A DNA stretch of 64,000 bases from assembly GCF_014529535.1 (NCBI RefSeq), contig NW_023503501.1, positions 620,001 through 684,000 of the forward strand, given 5' to 3'. The translations under genes were made by a program, and so were the position numbers. Below, piece after piece: positions 25,223-36,083 of this stretch. The stretch comes from Bradysia coprophila (Eukaryota > Arthropoda > Insecta > Diptera > Sciaridae). The notes beneath the pieces were generated by a model. The model was not told the origin of the DNA, did no database searches, and saw nothing but the letters and a program-made list of their open reading frames with translations. Position 1 is the stretch's first letter. The number at the start of each line of letters is the position of its first letter.

Positions 25223-28200
25223 CTACGATTTCGTACCATTCGCAATGGTTGCATTCGCCAAGATATTTCCCTGGAACGACGAATCGAACTGAATCAGTAT
25301 CGTTAAGTATGTAGTTGTAGCGCCGACCATCTGTTAAGTAATAAATTTATTCCTTTTCATATCCTTCGCTAAAACAAAGTCGCAACATACCGTAAAGAAC
25401 AAGGTCCAGTCGATCGGAAATAATTTACAAGTAGCAATTGGTGATTGATGTTTTAGTTGTTGAGAGAATAAAATGAGCTACAGAGGTTTAGTTCAAAGCC
25501 AAAAAAATAAAACATTTTTAAGGAAATTAAACTTTTACATTAAATATTATCAAGACCATCAGTTCCTGTTTACCTACCTTCTCGACAGTGTCTTTATCGG
25601 CATAATTGTTGATAGTTTTATGAATCAGCACCCCTGTGTACGCTCCCTAGAAGTAAAGATTGTCATTAGTCAAACGAAAATACGAATACTTCAACCATAC
25701 ACACTTCACTTTTCACTGAGCTTCCCATCCAAATTATAACTAGTATAAAGAAGTCGTAGTAGAATCCCCAAACGTTATGAATTATGGAGCTACGGAACTC
25801 CTTTAAGTCAAAGGGCTCTGTCGAAGAAGCTCGATAGAAACTAAATATGCTAAATACGGAAAACACGAAATCGGCTGCAACTAAGATCAGAACCTTAATA
25901 AAAAGAAACTAAACTTTAGTTAGGAAGCTTCGCATATAGAAGAAATGAAGAAAAATATTGTAACGCACAGATCATCGTGTCAGTTAAATCTGACAACATT
26001 TGAGGATACTTTCATACTTGAAACGGTGAATAAACGAACGTGGATGGTGACAAAATGTTTACAATAGTTAGTCTTTGTTAACGCTTCACTGCGTGTTCAG
26101 AATTGCAATGGGGGTTTTGTCCACACGATGTGTGAACACATCTAGTGCGCAAAACAACCACATTTAATAACTAGTTTGGAAATTAGCTATTTTTAAACTA
26201 TTGGACAAATTGGGATCATTAATGAAAAAGGCAACTGGTGAGGTTAGATCAAAGGACTATCTTTTGCAACGAATTTCAATCGCTATCCAACGTGGAAACG
26301 CTGCCTGTATTTTGGGCACATTAGGGAAAAGCAGGATAGATGATTTTTATTTATTGTAAATTTAATTTGTTTTAGAAAAAATCGTTTTTTTTACTGGCTG
26401 CATCATTATTGTGAGCAGTCTTTTTTGCGCATTTTATTTTTAAGAGTGATATCGCCAAATCTTCAGGTGATTTTTTTAACTTTGGAAACAAGCGGTTCCC
26501 GATTTTAATGAGTGATAGCTCGTTGGATTCGTCTTTCAATTCTAGGAAACACGTGTCTTTCACTTTTTCTTTAAAAAAATTGTTTTCTTTGAAAAGCGCT
26601 CAAAAGTGAAGACATGTCAGAGGGTACCGAAAACAGTTTTTCGGCAATAACTCAAGAAAAAATTATTTCAAATTGTTGTAATGTTGTACGATTGTCGGCA
26701 TTGAAAAGACCTACAGGTGGAGTATACGCACCGCTTGGTGCTAGTTGATCCACTAGAGTTATGACTAGATATATAGTGAATGTTCGGAGAGTCCGCCTTC
26801 TCTGCAGCTTCGATGTACCACGGAACTGAGTATGGGGTGTTGTAGCTGGCCTCACCCACTATCGTTACACATATAAATGAATCCAGTACTTTTGGGCTGC
26901 AAGCCTACAGAAGTCTTGAAAAAAAAGTTGGTGCCAAAATGTAGATTTTTTCCTTCTGTCTGAGGGCCCAACTGCCAGAACAGCGTCTGGAACGGTTCTA
27001 CGTGAGTAATTTTGTATCGTCTACTATTCCCTTACCGTATACGCTTCACTTTGACTCGAATATAGGTCGTTACAACATATCCAGTGTTATTAATTCTTGT
27101 GAAAAATTATTAAATTTTTCTCGGAGGATTTTAGTCAAATAAAGTGTTAGCGTATAGCAAATGACCTCAGGAGTCCGGAACAGTAATTAGTTTTTCAATT
27201 GGACCAATATTTGCTACGCGACAGGAGTTTGGAAAAACGATACGATCAAGTGGGAGCAAAGGGTTTTCCAAACTCCTGTCACGTAGCAAATATTGGTCCA
27301 ATTGAAAGTCTAATTACTGTTCCGTAGTCCTGAGGTCATTTGCTATACGCTAACACTTTATTTGACTAAAATCCTCGGAGAAAACTTTAATGATTTTTCT
27401 CTTGATATTACTAATAGTGGATCTGATATATTCGCGACATAGCGAAGCGTTTTTCTATTGATAAGGTGAAAGAATAGTAGACAATAAAAAATGATTGCCG
27501 TAGTACCGTTCCAGATGCTCTTCTGGCAGTTGGGCCCTCAGAAAGAAGGAAAAAATCTACATTTTGGCACCAACTTTTTTTTCAAGACTTCTGTAGGCTT
27601 GCAGCCCAAAAGTACTGGGTTCATTTATATGTAAAACGATAGTGGGTGAGGCCAGCTACAACACCCCATACTCAGTTCCGTGGTACATCGAAGCTGCAGA
27701 GAAGGCGGACTCTCCGAACATTCACTATATTTCTAGACATAACTCTAGTGGATCAACTAGCACCAAGCGGTGCGTATACTCTACCTGTAGGTCTTTTCAA
27801 GGCCGACAATCGTACAACATTACAACCATTTAAAATATTTTTTTTCTGGAGTTATTGCCGAAAAACTGTTTTCGGTACCCTCTGACATGTCTTCACTTTT
27901 GAGCGCTTTTCAAAGAAAACAATTTTTTTTAAGAAAAAGTGAAAGACACGTGTTTCCTAGAATTGAAAGACGAATCCAACGAGCTATCACTCATTAAAAT
28001 CGGAGACCGCTTGTTTCCCAATCACCTGAAGATTTGACGATATCACTCTTAAACTCATTTTTTCCTTCAGAGCAATCGAACAAAATGGAAAATTCAATCA
28101 AAACTCTAACGATAGAGAACGATTCACTATCTCATTGAAAGATGTCGCTGCAACAAAACCAATGTCATCAGAAAAATAATTGATTTTTTGCTCGACGGAT

Positions 28201-29336
28201 TTTAGTCAAATAAAATGTAGACTGATCGAAGATGGGTACCGAACAAAAATTGTGAGGTCAACAACTCGCGAGATTTTTGACATTAGGCATATTCTTTATT
28301 CAAAATAAAGAATATTACAGCCAATTGTGCACATTGCCCTAAATAAAAGAAAAATCTAGTACTTCGTATTTCAACAGACATGAGTGAATATGTGCAGAAA
28401 TTATTGAATTTGGTAACTTTATTTTACCTGAAACGCAAAACGACGATTAACTAATCCAATAATATCTGTTAGCTGATCGTGTAGCCGAGTCATTTTCATA
28501 ATTTTATCGCATGATGTCCCTTTATTGATGTGTTTGAACATTTTTATTGGTTGTATCAGCTGACCTTCATCACTGAAACGATCGTACACTAAAGAATAAT
28601 ATGTTGTAACGGATTTTGATGAAAAACATTACCGTAAACAATTATTTAGACTCTCATACCGTACTTTCAGACTAAATAGAAGAAACGTGTAAAAAGTTGC
28701 TGCACATCCATAGGTAATGTTCACTAGCGAGTATGATGTTAGAAACAGTAAAATAGATGTTCCGTTCACGTGTTCAAGAGACAGTATAAAGGATCCGATA
28801 GAACATATCAGGAATATTAGAAGCCATAGCACGAGGAAACGTTTAAGTCGCTGCTTCCGATTGGAATGGTCTATCGTTTTATCCAAAGTCAGAAACTAAA
28901 TTTCATATAAAAATCGTGTTAGTCAGCAGAATTTATTATACTAACCCAACCGTTGTACCTTCAGGTCAAAGTCATTAATTGATTCAATAATATCCCATGT
29001 AGCCGACCTAAACACAAGCTCAACAACAACTAGGATGCAACTTAAAATGCATCCGAGAATCACTTGATATTTTACGCCAGTTTCCAATAATTTCGATGAG
29101 GATACAACGTCGTGAATGTCAGCATAAAAATTAAACACCGTGCATGAAATGTATGCCAGTTCATGAATAATGAATAGAAAATAATCGACTTTTGTTAAAT
29201 AAATTTCGTTCGACGATGGCCTAGCTATAGTTGCACTGAAGGGTAATAGTCCGAAAAATCGAGATGGAATGTAAAGTGGACGGATCGTATCATACACCGT
29301 GTTTGAATATTTTGCCGGTACATTCAGTGAGAACAT
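25223..29336 (-). CDS. Gr-f: gustatory receptor, intact, 412 aa, paralogue of Gr-e
   Basis: Complete Gr. Exons: 29336-28959, 28895-28633, 28572-28428, 25893-25705, 25646-25578, 25477-25391, 25330-25223. All seven exon lengths equal those of Gr-e and all splice sites and frames hold. Key segments: [10 protein letters not shown] start, [54 protein letters not shown] with [43 protein letters not shown]. Differences from Gr-e cluster in the first two transmembrane segments and the extracellular loops, where ligand specificity could change. Intron 3 (2.5 kb) holds a giant foldback unrelated to the inserts in the Gr-e intron. The upstream region lies in a tandem duplication. Confidence 0.92.
26441..28051. 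mobile_element. Large foldback element in Gr-f intron 3
   Basis: A 1.6-kb inverted repeat with arms of about 800 bp meeting near 27245. The outer ends are TAAGAGTGATATCG and its complement; the arms share GGAAACACGTGTCTTTCAC, AGTATGGGGTGTTG and TTTGCTACGCGACAGGAGTT-like blocks. Mirror-image small open frames in both arms (start [11 protein letters not shown]) are a consequence of the inversion and match no family I know. Confidence 0.85.
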
Positions 29337-30051
29337 GCTGATGGCGATGTTGGCTGAAATTTTGTTTGAAAAATATTTCAACAAAAGAAGAAATTGCAAC
29401 AATTTAACGGACATTCTATACGTGCTATCAGTGAGTTCGTTCTTTATGCGAAAGTTAACACTTAACTTAATGAAGTCAAAAATGATGTTTTAATTAAATT
29501 TTGCAAAAAATTATAAAAATACCGCATTAGAATAGTCAACTAACGTTAGCATAATAATCCAGAGGCCAATTCCCTCTCTAGCAAACAAACTTCATTTTCA
29601 CGCTGTCAAAATGCCACCTTATTGCTTTGTTTGTAGAATCACGCTCTGTTGACTAATTTCTAATTTCACTATGTAGTTAGGTTGCTAGAGACGGTATTGA
29701 TGGAGCTTGTGTCAATCCGCTCGCTATACGTTTTTAGAGTTTTCAGCCATCTTTTAAGGTTAAAAATACGAAGTTGTAAAACCAATTCTCTCTTTCAAAA
29801 ATGGTTCAATGCCATATTTTCTGACAAAAGTGCTTGGACTTATAACTTCGCGAACTGATTCTGTAATGTGTGAATCGATTTTGTCCTGCACTAGATACCG
29901 CGTTCATTTTCACGCATAAATACGGTATTACACGGTATCCCATAAAACTTTCTTCCGTCAAATTAGCTTTCAAACTTGACCTGTATAATCTGTATAGCTA
30001 GTGATAGTGTACGGTCAACGAATAATTTGTTTATTTTGAGAAATTACTCAC

Positions 30052-30110
30052 TTTCAACCACAACGAACGAATTCGCGAAAGAAACTAACCGATTCATTTT
30101 AATGATATAA
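30052..30110 (-). promoter_or_regulatory. Candidate non-coding first exon of Gr-f
   Basis: Minus-strand block with TTTCGCGAATTCGTTCGTTG followed by a GTGAGT donor, matching the block upstream of Gr-e. The proposed intron runs to the TTTCAG acceptor beside the Gr-f ATG (about 29350). Upstream limit unknown; no transcript data. Confidence 0.5.
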
Positions 30111-30896
30111 TTTATGAAAGCCATAACACAATATTACAGCGTGTGCCAATACAAGCTATTAACATTTTATTTTTTAGAGTATGTAATCACGCATGCACTT
30201 TAGCCAATGGCACTAACGAACCATTAATCAATTACATACAATTAAACAATGTTTATGTGTTCATCAAAAAAAAATTATTAAAATTATTAGAATGTGATAA
30301 AGGTGTGGCAGGCAACATGAAAATTCAATATGTTTTCGTTGAAAGGATATTGTCGTTTAAATGGTCTACTCGAAACTCTAAGGACAAAGTTTTATTTATT
30401 ATTCAGACGGTGCGTAATTAGAGAATTCAAATGCATTTAAACCGACAAATTTTACCTCCTAGAATTGAGTAGGATAGTTGTCTAGCTCTCGTAGAGTACA
30501 GGTACAGGTCTGAGCAGTTCAGACTGAGCTCACACAATATGCCAAAACGGCGGACTAGAGGATACACGACTCTCTGACTGCCATGTTACGAAAAAAACTG
30601 TGTACGGCATTATAGTGCTTATGAGAGCTTTAAGCTGCTTTTATACTCCAACAAAATATTCCACTTTTCTAATGGAATTCCAAAACAAATTCAAAGCTTT
30701 CGGAAGCTAATCCAAAGCACACGTTACCACCGCCTGAAATGCCTATGGATAAATCGCTTCATAAGTCGAAGTCTAGAAAATGAACTCTTCGCTTTCCCAC
30801 AGAAGTTTAGTTCAAATTTATATGAAAATTTGTTTTAATAGGTTCTTGTGTTTCAATTTCAACACTCCATTCCCTAAATTCAGTCCATGAAATACA

Positions 30897-32509
30897 TGTT
30901 AAAATGCTCGATGAATCTAGCATTCACATAAATATGAATCAACTTAGCTTTGGAACATTTGTCAAAATTCTAGTTCATTCTGTCTTCTGCTGTTCTTGAA
31001 TAAAGACGTTATTCTACCTTTTCTAATTACGAACTGCTTTTATTTCACCAACGCTACGATAATATTGCGGGATTCCAATAGGTTATGGGCCCAGGAAGAG
31101 TGAAATAAAGAAAAATAGTGAAGAACGAATCAAAATTGCGATGGAATTTAAATACGCGATAACGAAACTGAATGGGGATAATTATTTCAATTGGCGTTAC
31201 AAGATGCAGATGTACATGACGAGACAAGGCATTTGGACCGTCATTGAAGATGCGAAGCCCGATCCGGTTACCGCAGCATGGACTAAAAACGATCAGGACG
31301 CTCATTCGGTGATTGCACTGTGTGTTGAGGACAACCAAATACAACACATTAGAAATTGCAAATCTGCCAAGGATGCATGGACAAAACTGAAAGATTTTCA
31401 CGAAAATGATTCCCCTAATAATCGTGTAACGATCCTAAGGAAACTCATGACAAGACGGCTGGAGGAAGATGGAGATGTGGAAGATCATGTTAACCAAATG
31501 AACGAATTGTTTCAGAAGCTGTTAGCTCTTGGTGAAGAATTCAAACCGGAGTTTATCTTGAGCGCTACACTAATCGGATCTTTACCAGAAAGCTACAACA
31601 GTCTAGCAGCTATATTGGAATCCCGTAATGAGGAACTGACATCTTCCACAGTGTGTTCAATGATAATCGATGAATACAAACGGCGGAAAGAACGAAAAGA
31701 AGGAGCAAGCAACGAATCGATCCTGAGAATCAGCTCTTCATCGTTCAAACGTGAAGTCATGTGTTTCTTTTGCGACAAGAAAGGTCACGTCAAGCAACAT
31801 TGTGCGGATTATAAGGAATGGTTGGAGAAAAAACAGTCACGTCCTCAACATGCAAACGCGATTTTCGATGGCGGAAGCTCAAGCGAGGATGACGAATGTT
31901 CTCGAGAAGAATTTCTGTTTTAAGAATTAAATATAAATTGACTATACGGATTCGACTATGGCAACGTTAATGGACTATGAGATACCAAATGACAGTATCA
32001 ATGTTGTGTAAATGAGGAGGAGAGTAAGAGACACATTTACAACATTTCGTTTCGATTATGACAAGAAGAGTTTGAGTTATTGGTGATGACCAAATGATTG
32101 TTGGCAACAGAATGTGAAACAGAACTTGAGCCATTGATGCAAGAAGATATATTGGCAACAGAATATGAAACAGGATTTGAGCCATTTGAAGTTTACAATA
32201 ATTTTATTAGCCTGAAAAATAAGTTGACGTACGAGTTAAGGAGGAGAAACGTAACTGTGTCGAAGCCGGAGTTTAAGCGTGAATAATCAAACTTATTTTA
32301 TTCATCTTATGTGATTGAGGAGGAGTGTTAAAATGCTCGATGAATCTAGCATTCACATAAATATGAATCAACTTAGCTTTGGAACATTTGTCAAAATTCT
32401 AGTTCATTCTGTCTTCTGCTGTTCTTGAATAAAGACGTTATTCTACCTTTTCTAATTACGGACTGCTTTTATTTCCCCAACGCTACGATAATATTGAGGG
32501 ATTCCAATA
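30897..32509 (+). mobile_element. Gag-only Copia-type LTR retrotransposon, copy 1
   Basis: LTRs of 184 bp (30897-31080 and 32326-32509) run from TGTTAAAATG to GATTCCAATA and differ at three sites. A 5-bp target duplication ATACA flanks the element (30892-30896, 32510-32514). The primer site right after the 5' LTR, GGTTATGGGCCCAG, is the internal initiator-tRNA-Met type used by Drosophila copia. A purine tract GAGGAGGAG precedes the 3' LTR. Only gag is present; protease, integrase, reverse transcriptase and RNase H are missing, so it depends on enzymes from elsewhere. Confidence 0.9.
31141..31923 (+). CDS. gag: Copia-type Gag polyprotein
   Basis: Uninterrupted 260-residue frame. The N-terminus reads KLNGDNYFNWRYKMQMYM, typical of Copia Gag (UBN2/DUF4219 type), followed by the helical capsid-like region and a CCHC zinc knuckle, C-x2-C-x4-H-x4-C, at about residues 208-221. 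The C-terminus is acidic and serine-rich. It would assemble a capsid around element RNA. The frame ends 400 bp before the 3' LTR and no pol follows; that tail contains a short direct repeat (GGCAACAGAATRTGAAACAG) and may be what is left after an internal deletion. Confidence 0.88.
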   Translation: MEFKYAITKLNGDNYFNWRYKMQMYMTRQGIWTVIEDAKPDPVTAAWTKNDQDAHSVIALCVEDNQIQHIRNCKSAKDAWTKLKDFHENDSPNNRVTILRKLMTRRLEEDGDVEDHVNQMNELFQKLLALGEEFKPEFILSATLIGSLPESYNSLAAILESRNEELTSSTVCSMIIDEYKRRKERKEGASNESILRISSSSFKREVMCFFCDKKGHVKQHCADYKEWLEKKQSRPQHANAIFDGGSSSEDDECSREEFLF

Positions 32510-33548
32510 ATACATTCACTCAAATGCGCTGCAATGAGTGAAATGTTTTTTTCGAAATCATCTTCAATCCAAATTTGAAAATTTTCACACTGGTGACCCA
32601 AGAGGTAGTGGGACCTAGTTATTTTAGTTTATCGTCAGTCAAATAATAATCGGTTAATGTCCAGATACGAACATGACCCCAAAAATGTTTTTCCTCTACG
32701 GTTAAAGTTCCTATAAACACTTACACTTACTTGATAATTTGCGTTGAAAATTTACGTTTTTAAATTCTGATGTTCTTCATTATATTTTTTGGGGCACCCT
32801 ATAAACCTACAAGCAAGTGTGAAATGGCTTTACTAATAGGAAATTTACCAATGAACAGTATCCTGGAACAAAATTTTCATTTTAAACGGTTTCTACGGCC
32901 TGAAAACTACTAAGAGTAGTGAAAAGAAGTGAGTTCATTTTTATGCGAAAGTTAACACTTAACTTAATGAAGTCAAAAATGATGTTTTAATTAAATTTTG
33001 CAAAAAATTATAAAAATACCGCATTAGAATAGTCAACTAACGTTAGCATAATAATCCAGAGGCCAATTCCCTCTCTAGCAAACAAACTTCATTTTCACGC
33101 TGTCAAAATGCCACCTTATTGCTTTGTTTGTAGAATCACGCTCTGTTGACTAATTTCTAATTTCACTATGTAGTTAGGTTGCTAGAGACGGTATTGATGG
33201 AGCTTGTGTCAATCCGCTCGCTATACGTTTTTAGAGTTTTCAGCCATCTTTTAAGGTTAAAAATACGAAGTTGTAAAACCAATTCTCTCTTTCAAAAATG
33301 GTTCAATGCCATATTTTCTGACAAAAGTGCTTGGACTTATAACTTCGCGAACTGATTCTGTAATGTGTGAATCGATTTTGTCCTGCACTAGATACCGCGT
33401 TCATTTTCACGCATAAATACGGTATTACACGGTATCCCATAAAACTTTCTTCCGTCAAATTAGCTTTCAAACTTGACCTGTATAATCTGTATAGCTAGTG
33501 ATAGTGTACGGTCAACGAATAATTTGTTTATTTTGAGAAATTACTCAC

Positions 33549-33607
33549 TTTCAACCACAACGAACGAATTCGCGAAAGAAACTAACCGATTCATTTTAAT
33601 GATATAA
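33549..33607 (-). promoter_or_regulatory. Second copy of the candidate Gr-f first exon
   Basis: Exact positional counterpart (offset 3497) of the block at 30052, including the GTGAGT donor. If the first copy is a real 5'-UTR exon, this is a potential alternative distal promoter for Gr-f. Confidence 0.4.
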
Positions 33608-33645
33608 TTTATGAAAGCCATAACACAATATTACAGCGTGTGCCA

Positions 33646-35333
33646 CACGGAAAACTCATATATGCACCCCAGACGAAGAAATCGGGAACAGCTTCACGAT
33701 TATAGAACATTAGTTGTGTGCTGCATATTGATCTGAGGATCATACAATGCCCGCCTAATGATTATTGTTGTTGTGTGCTGGATATTATTTTTCAGCGTGC
33801 AGGTCTTAGCTGTATGCCTGTTTTATAATATAAAATGACGCCAATTTTTTTCAATTCAATAAACAACCTAATTTATCGTTTAATAGAAGAAATTGATTTA
33901 ATTAACTTTATCAATTTTATTTGCGTTAGCAAAAAAAAAAACAAAAAACTTTTTCAAATTTTTTTTTTATTTTTAATTTTATTATTATTATTTGTTATTA
34001 GCCGTACATTTATATTTACATTCATCATATTAAATTGCTAACAAATTTTTTTTTTGCTTACGTTTCTTCCGGTCACCCACCCAAGTACGGACCGCGACCA
34101 TCGATGCTTAACCTCAGTTTCTGACTGCCAACGACTTTACCACTGCTGCTATACTGCTTGCATATAGTGGCAGTCTTATTTCGAACCGTTGTTACTTTGC
34201 TTTATGCAGCACACAGGCATATTTATACCTGCATGCTGAATATTGACTAAATGAATAAAGTCGCCCGTATTTAGAATGGGTTATGCAACAACATTTAATT
34301 GAATTTATTTTCTATGAAATGTAGTACTTCTCCCCACTAAGCAATGTCATCGGATATTATTATTTTAATTCTGAGCCTGGTTCTGAATTAGAGGTTTTTT
34401 CAATCGTTCTACAAAAAAACTGTTCACATTAATAGTGAGCATCTATTACGCGAATTAAGATTGGCTCACCTAGTTTGTGTATATTACGTAGGTGGAAGCA
34501 CGGGGTTTCAGGGGGTTTCGAACATTTAGTTTTTTCATGTTGCAGATATTGCAGTGTCAAATTCTGTCCAAGATGTGACATATTTGCAAGGTATTGGCCT
34601 TTTTCACAAAGTATAATCAGCGTAACCTTCGTAAACAGAATCTTGAATCTGACAAGAGCACGTGTGCCAACGTGTAAAAAACAAATGTTCAAAACCCCCT
34701 GCTGAACCGTGGCGATCCTCTTGTCAAACGGACAGTACATAAACAAATTCCATCTTTTATTGCTGAATACCACCAACTATTTCTGTTAACATTTCAAAAG
34801 CCTTTAACACCGAAAATGGATTTAAAAGTTCGTTCGTCAAAATTTCTATTGAAATACATAAATGTAACATTATCATTGCATATTAATTCGGTAAAAATAG
34901 AAAGAACTTTAAATGAAGGAATAAAATTAGATTTGATAATCATCTTTATGCGTATGTTCTTGAGATCTTCCTTTTATTTCATTAAAACAATTATTGTTGC
35001 ATAGTCCATTCTAAATACAGACGACTTTATTCATTTAGTCAATATTCAGCATGCAGGTATAGTTCGATAGTACCATTTAGTCAATATTCGGCATGCAGGT
35101 AAAATTAAGTAATACATCCCACAACTAATTTGAAGATATAATTCAGCACACAGCAAATATATACCTGGGAACCTCACAATATTCCTACGAGCTGAATAAT
35201 ATTGTTGCCGGAACTATATTTTGAAAATATTCATATTACATGTTTATTGTAATACAACACACGGGAACATTATTCAGTCTGCAGCAAATATATGCAGCAC
35301 ACAACAAATGTCGAATTTGACGAATTTTCCGTG
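33646..35333. mobile_element. 1,688-bp TIR insertion (CACGGAAAA ends)
   Basis: Present only in duplication copy 2, so both junctions are exact against the empty site at 30147-30148. Ends are CACGGAAAA (33646-33654) and TTTTCCGTG (35325-35333), with CA on both sides as a 2-bp duplication. Inside are a second inverted pair (about 34240-34300 with 34984-35060), several GCATGCAGGTA motifs and a 5S-like stretch. No transposase could be recognised. The foldback at 43919-44225 has the same CACGGAAAA ends. Confidence 0.8.
34065..34112 (-). ncRNA. 5S rRNA-like fragment (SINE3-type or pseudogene)
   Basis: The minus strand reads GGTTAAGCATCG, then GGTCGCGGTCCGTACTTGG and GTGGGTGACCGG, which follow the order of the internal control region of eukaryotic 5S rRNA (box A TTAAGCA, then GCGGT and GTACTTGG, box C TGGGTGACCG). 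The plus strand at 34128 also reads GCCAACGAC and TACCAC, like the 5S 5' end, but in the opposite orientation, so it is not an intact gene. Best read as a 5S-derived retroposon or a rearranged pseudogene carried by the TIR insertion. Confidence 0.5.
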
Positions 35334-36083
35334 CAATACAAGCTATTAACATTTTATTTTTTAGAGTATGTAATCACGCATGCACTTTAGCCAATGGCAC
35401 TAACGAACCATTAATCAATTACATACAATTAAAAAATGTTTATGTGTTCATCAAAAAAAAATTATTAAAATTATTAGAATGTGATAAAGGTGTGGCAGGC
35501 AACATGAAAATTCAATATGTTTTCGTTGAAAGGATATTGTCGTTTAAATGGTCTACTCGAAACTCTAAGGACAAAGTTTTATTTATTATTCAGACGGTGC
35601 GTAATTAGAGAATTCAAATGCATTTAAACCGACAAATTTTACCTCCTAGAATTGAGTAGGATAGTTGTCTAGCTCTCGTAGAGTACAGGTACAGGTCTGA
35701 GCAGTTCAGACTGAGCTCACACAATATGCCAAAACGGCGGACTAGAGGATACACGACTCTCTGACTGCCATGTTACGAAAAAAACTGTGTACGGCATTAT
35801 AGTGCTTATGAGAGCTTTAAGCTGCTTTTATACTCCAACAAAATATTCCACTTTTCTAATGGAATTCCAAAACAAATTCAAAGCTTTCGGAAGCTAATCC
35901 AAAGCACACGTTACCACCGCCTGAAATGCCTATGGATAAATCGCTTCATAAGTCGAAGTCTAGAAAATGAACTCTTCGCTTTCCCACAGAAGTTTAGTTC
36001 AAATTTATATGAAAATTTGTTTTAATAGGTTCTTGTGTTTCAATTTCAACACTCCATTCCCTAAATTCAGTCCATGAAATACA

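Larger units (their letters stand above)
29439..32940. repeat. Tandem duplication, copy 1
   Basis: A 3.5-kb unit starting about 100 bp upstream of the Gr-f ATG. It matches 32941-33645 (offset 3497) and then, after an insertion, 35334-38127 (offset 5187), with very few differences (for example D versus Y in the gag frame). The outer edges share GTGAGTTC plus a T-rich stretch, so the duplication could have arisen through microhomology. It carries the candidate Gr-f 5' exon and a Copia-type element. Confidence 0.9.

Noticed and set aside
26652-27885. Matching small frames ([11 protein letters not shown] type) in two places
   Set aside because: They are mirror images in the two arms of one foldback and show no domain.
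31054-31401. Minus-strand 115-residue frame, repeated at 36241-36588
   Set aside because: Antisense shadow of the Copia gag frame.
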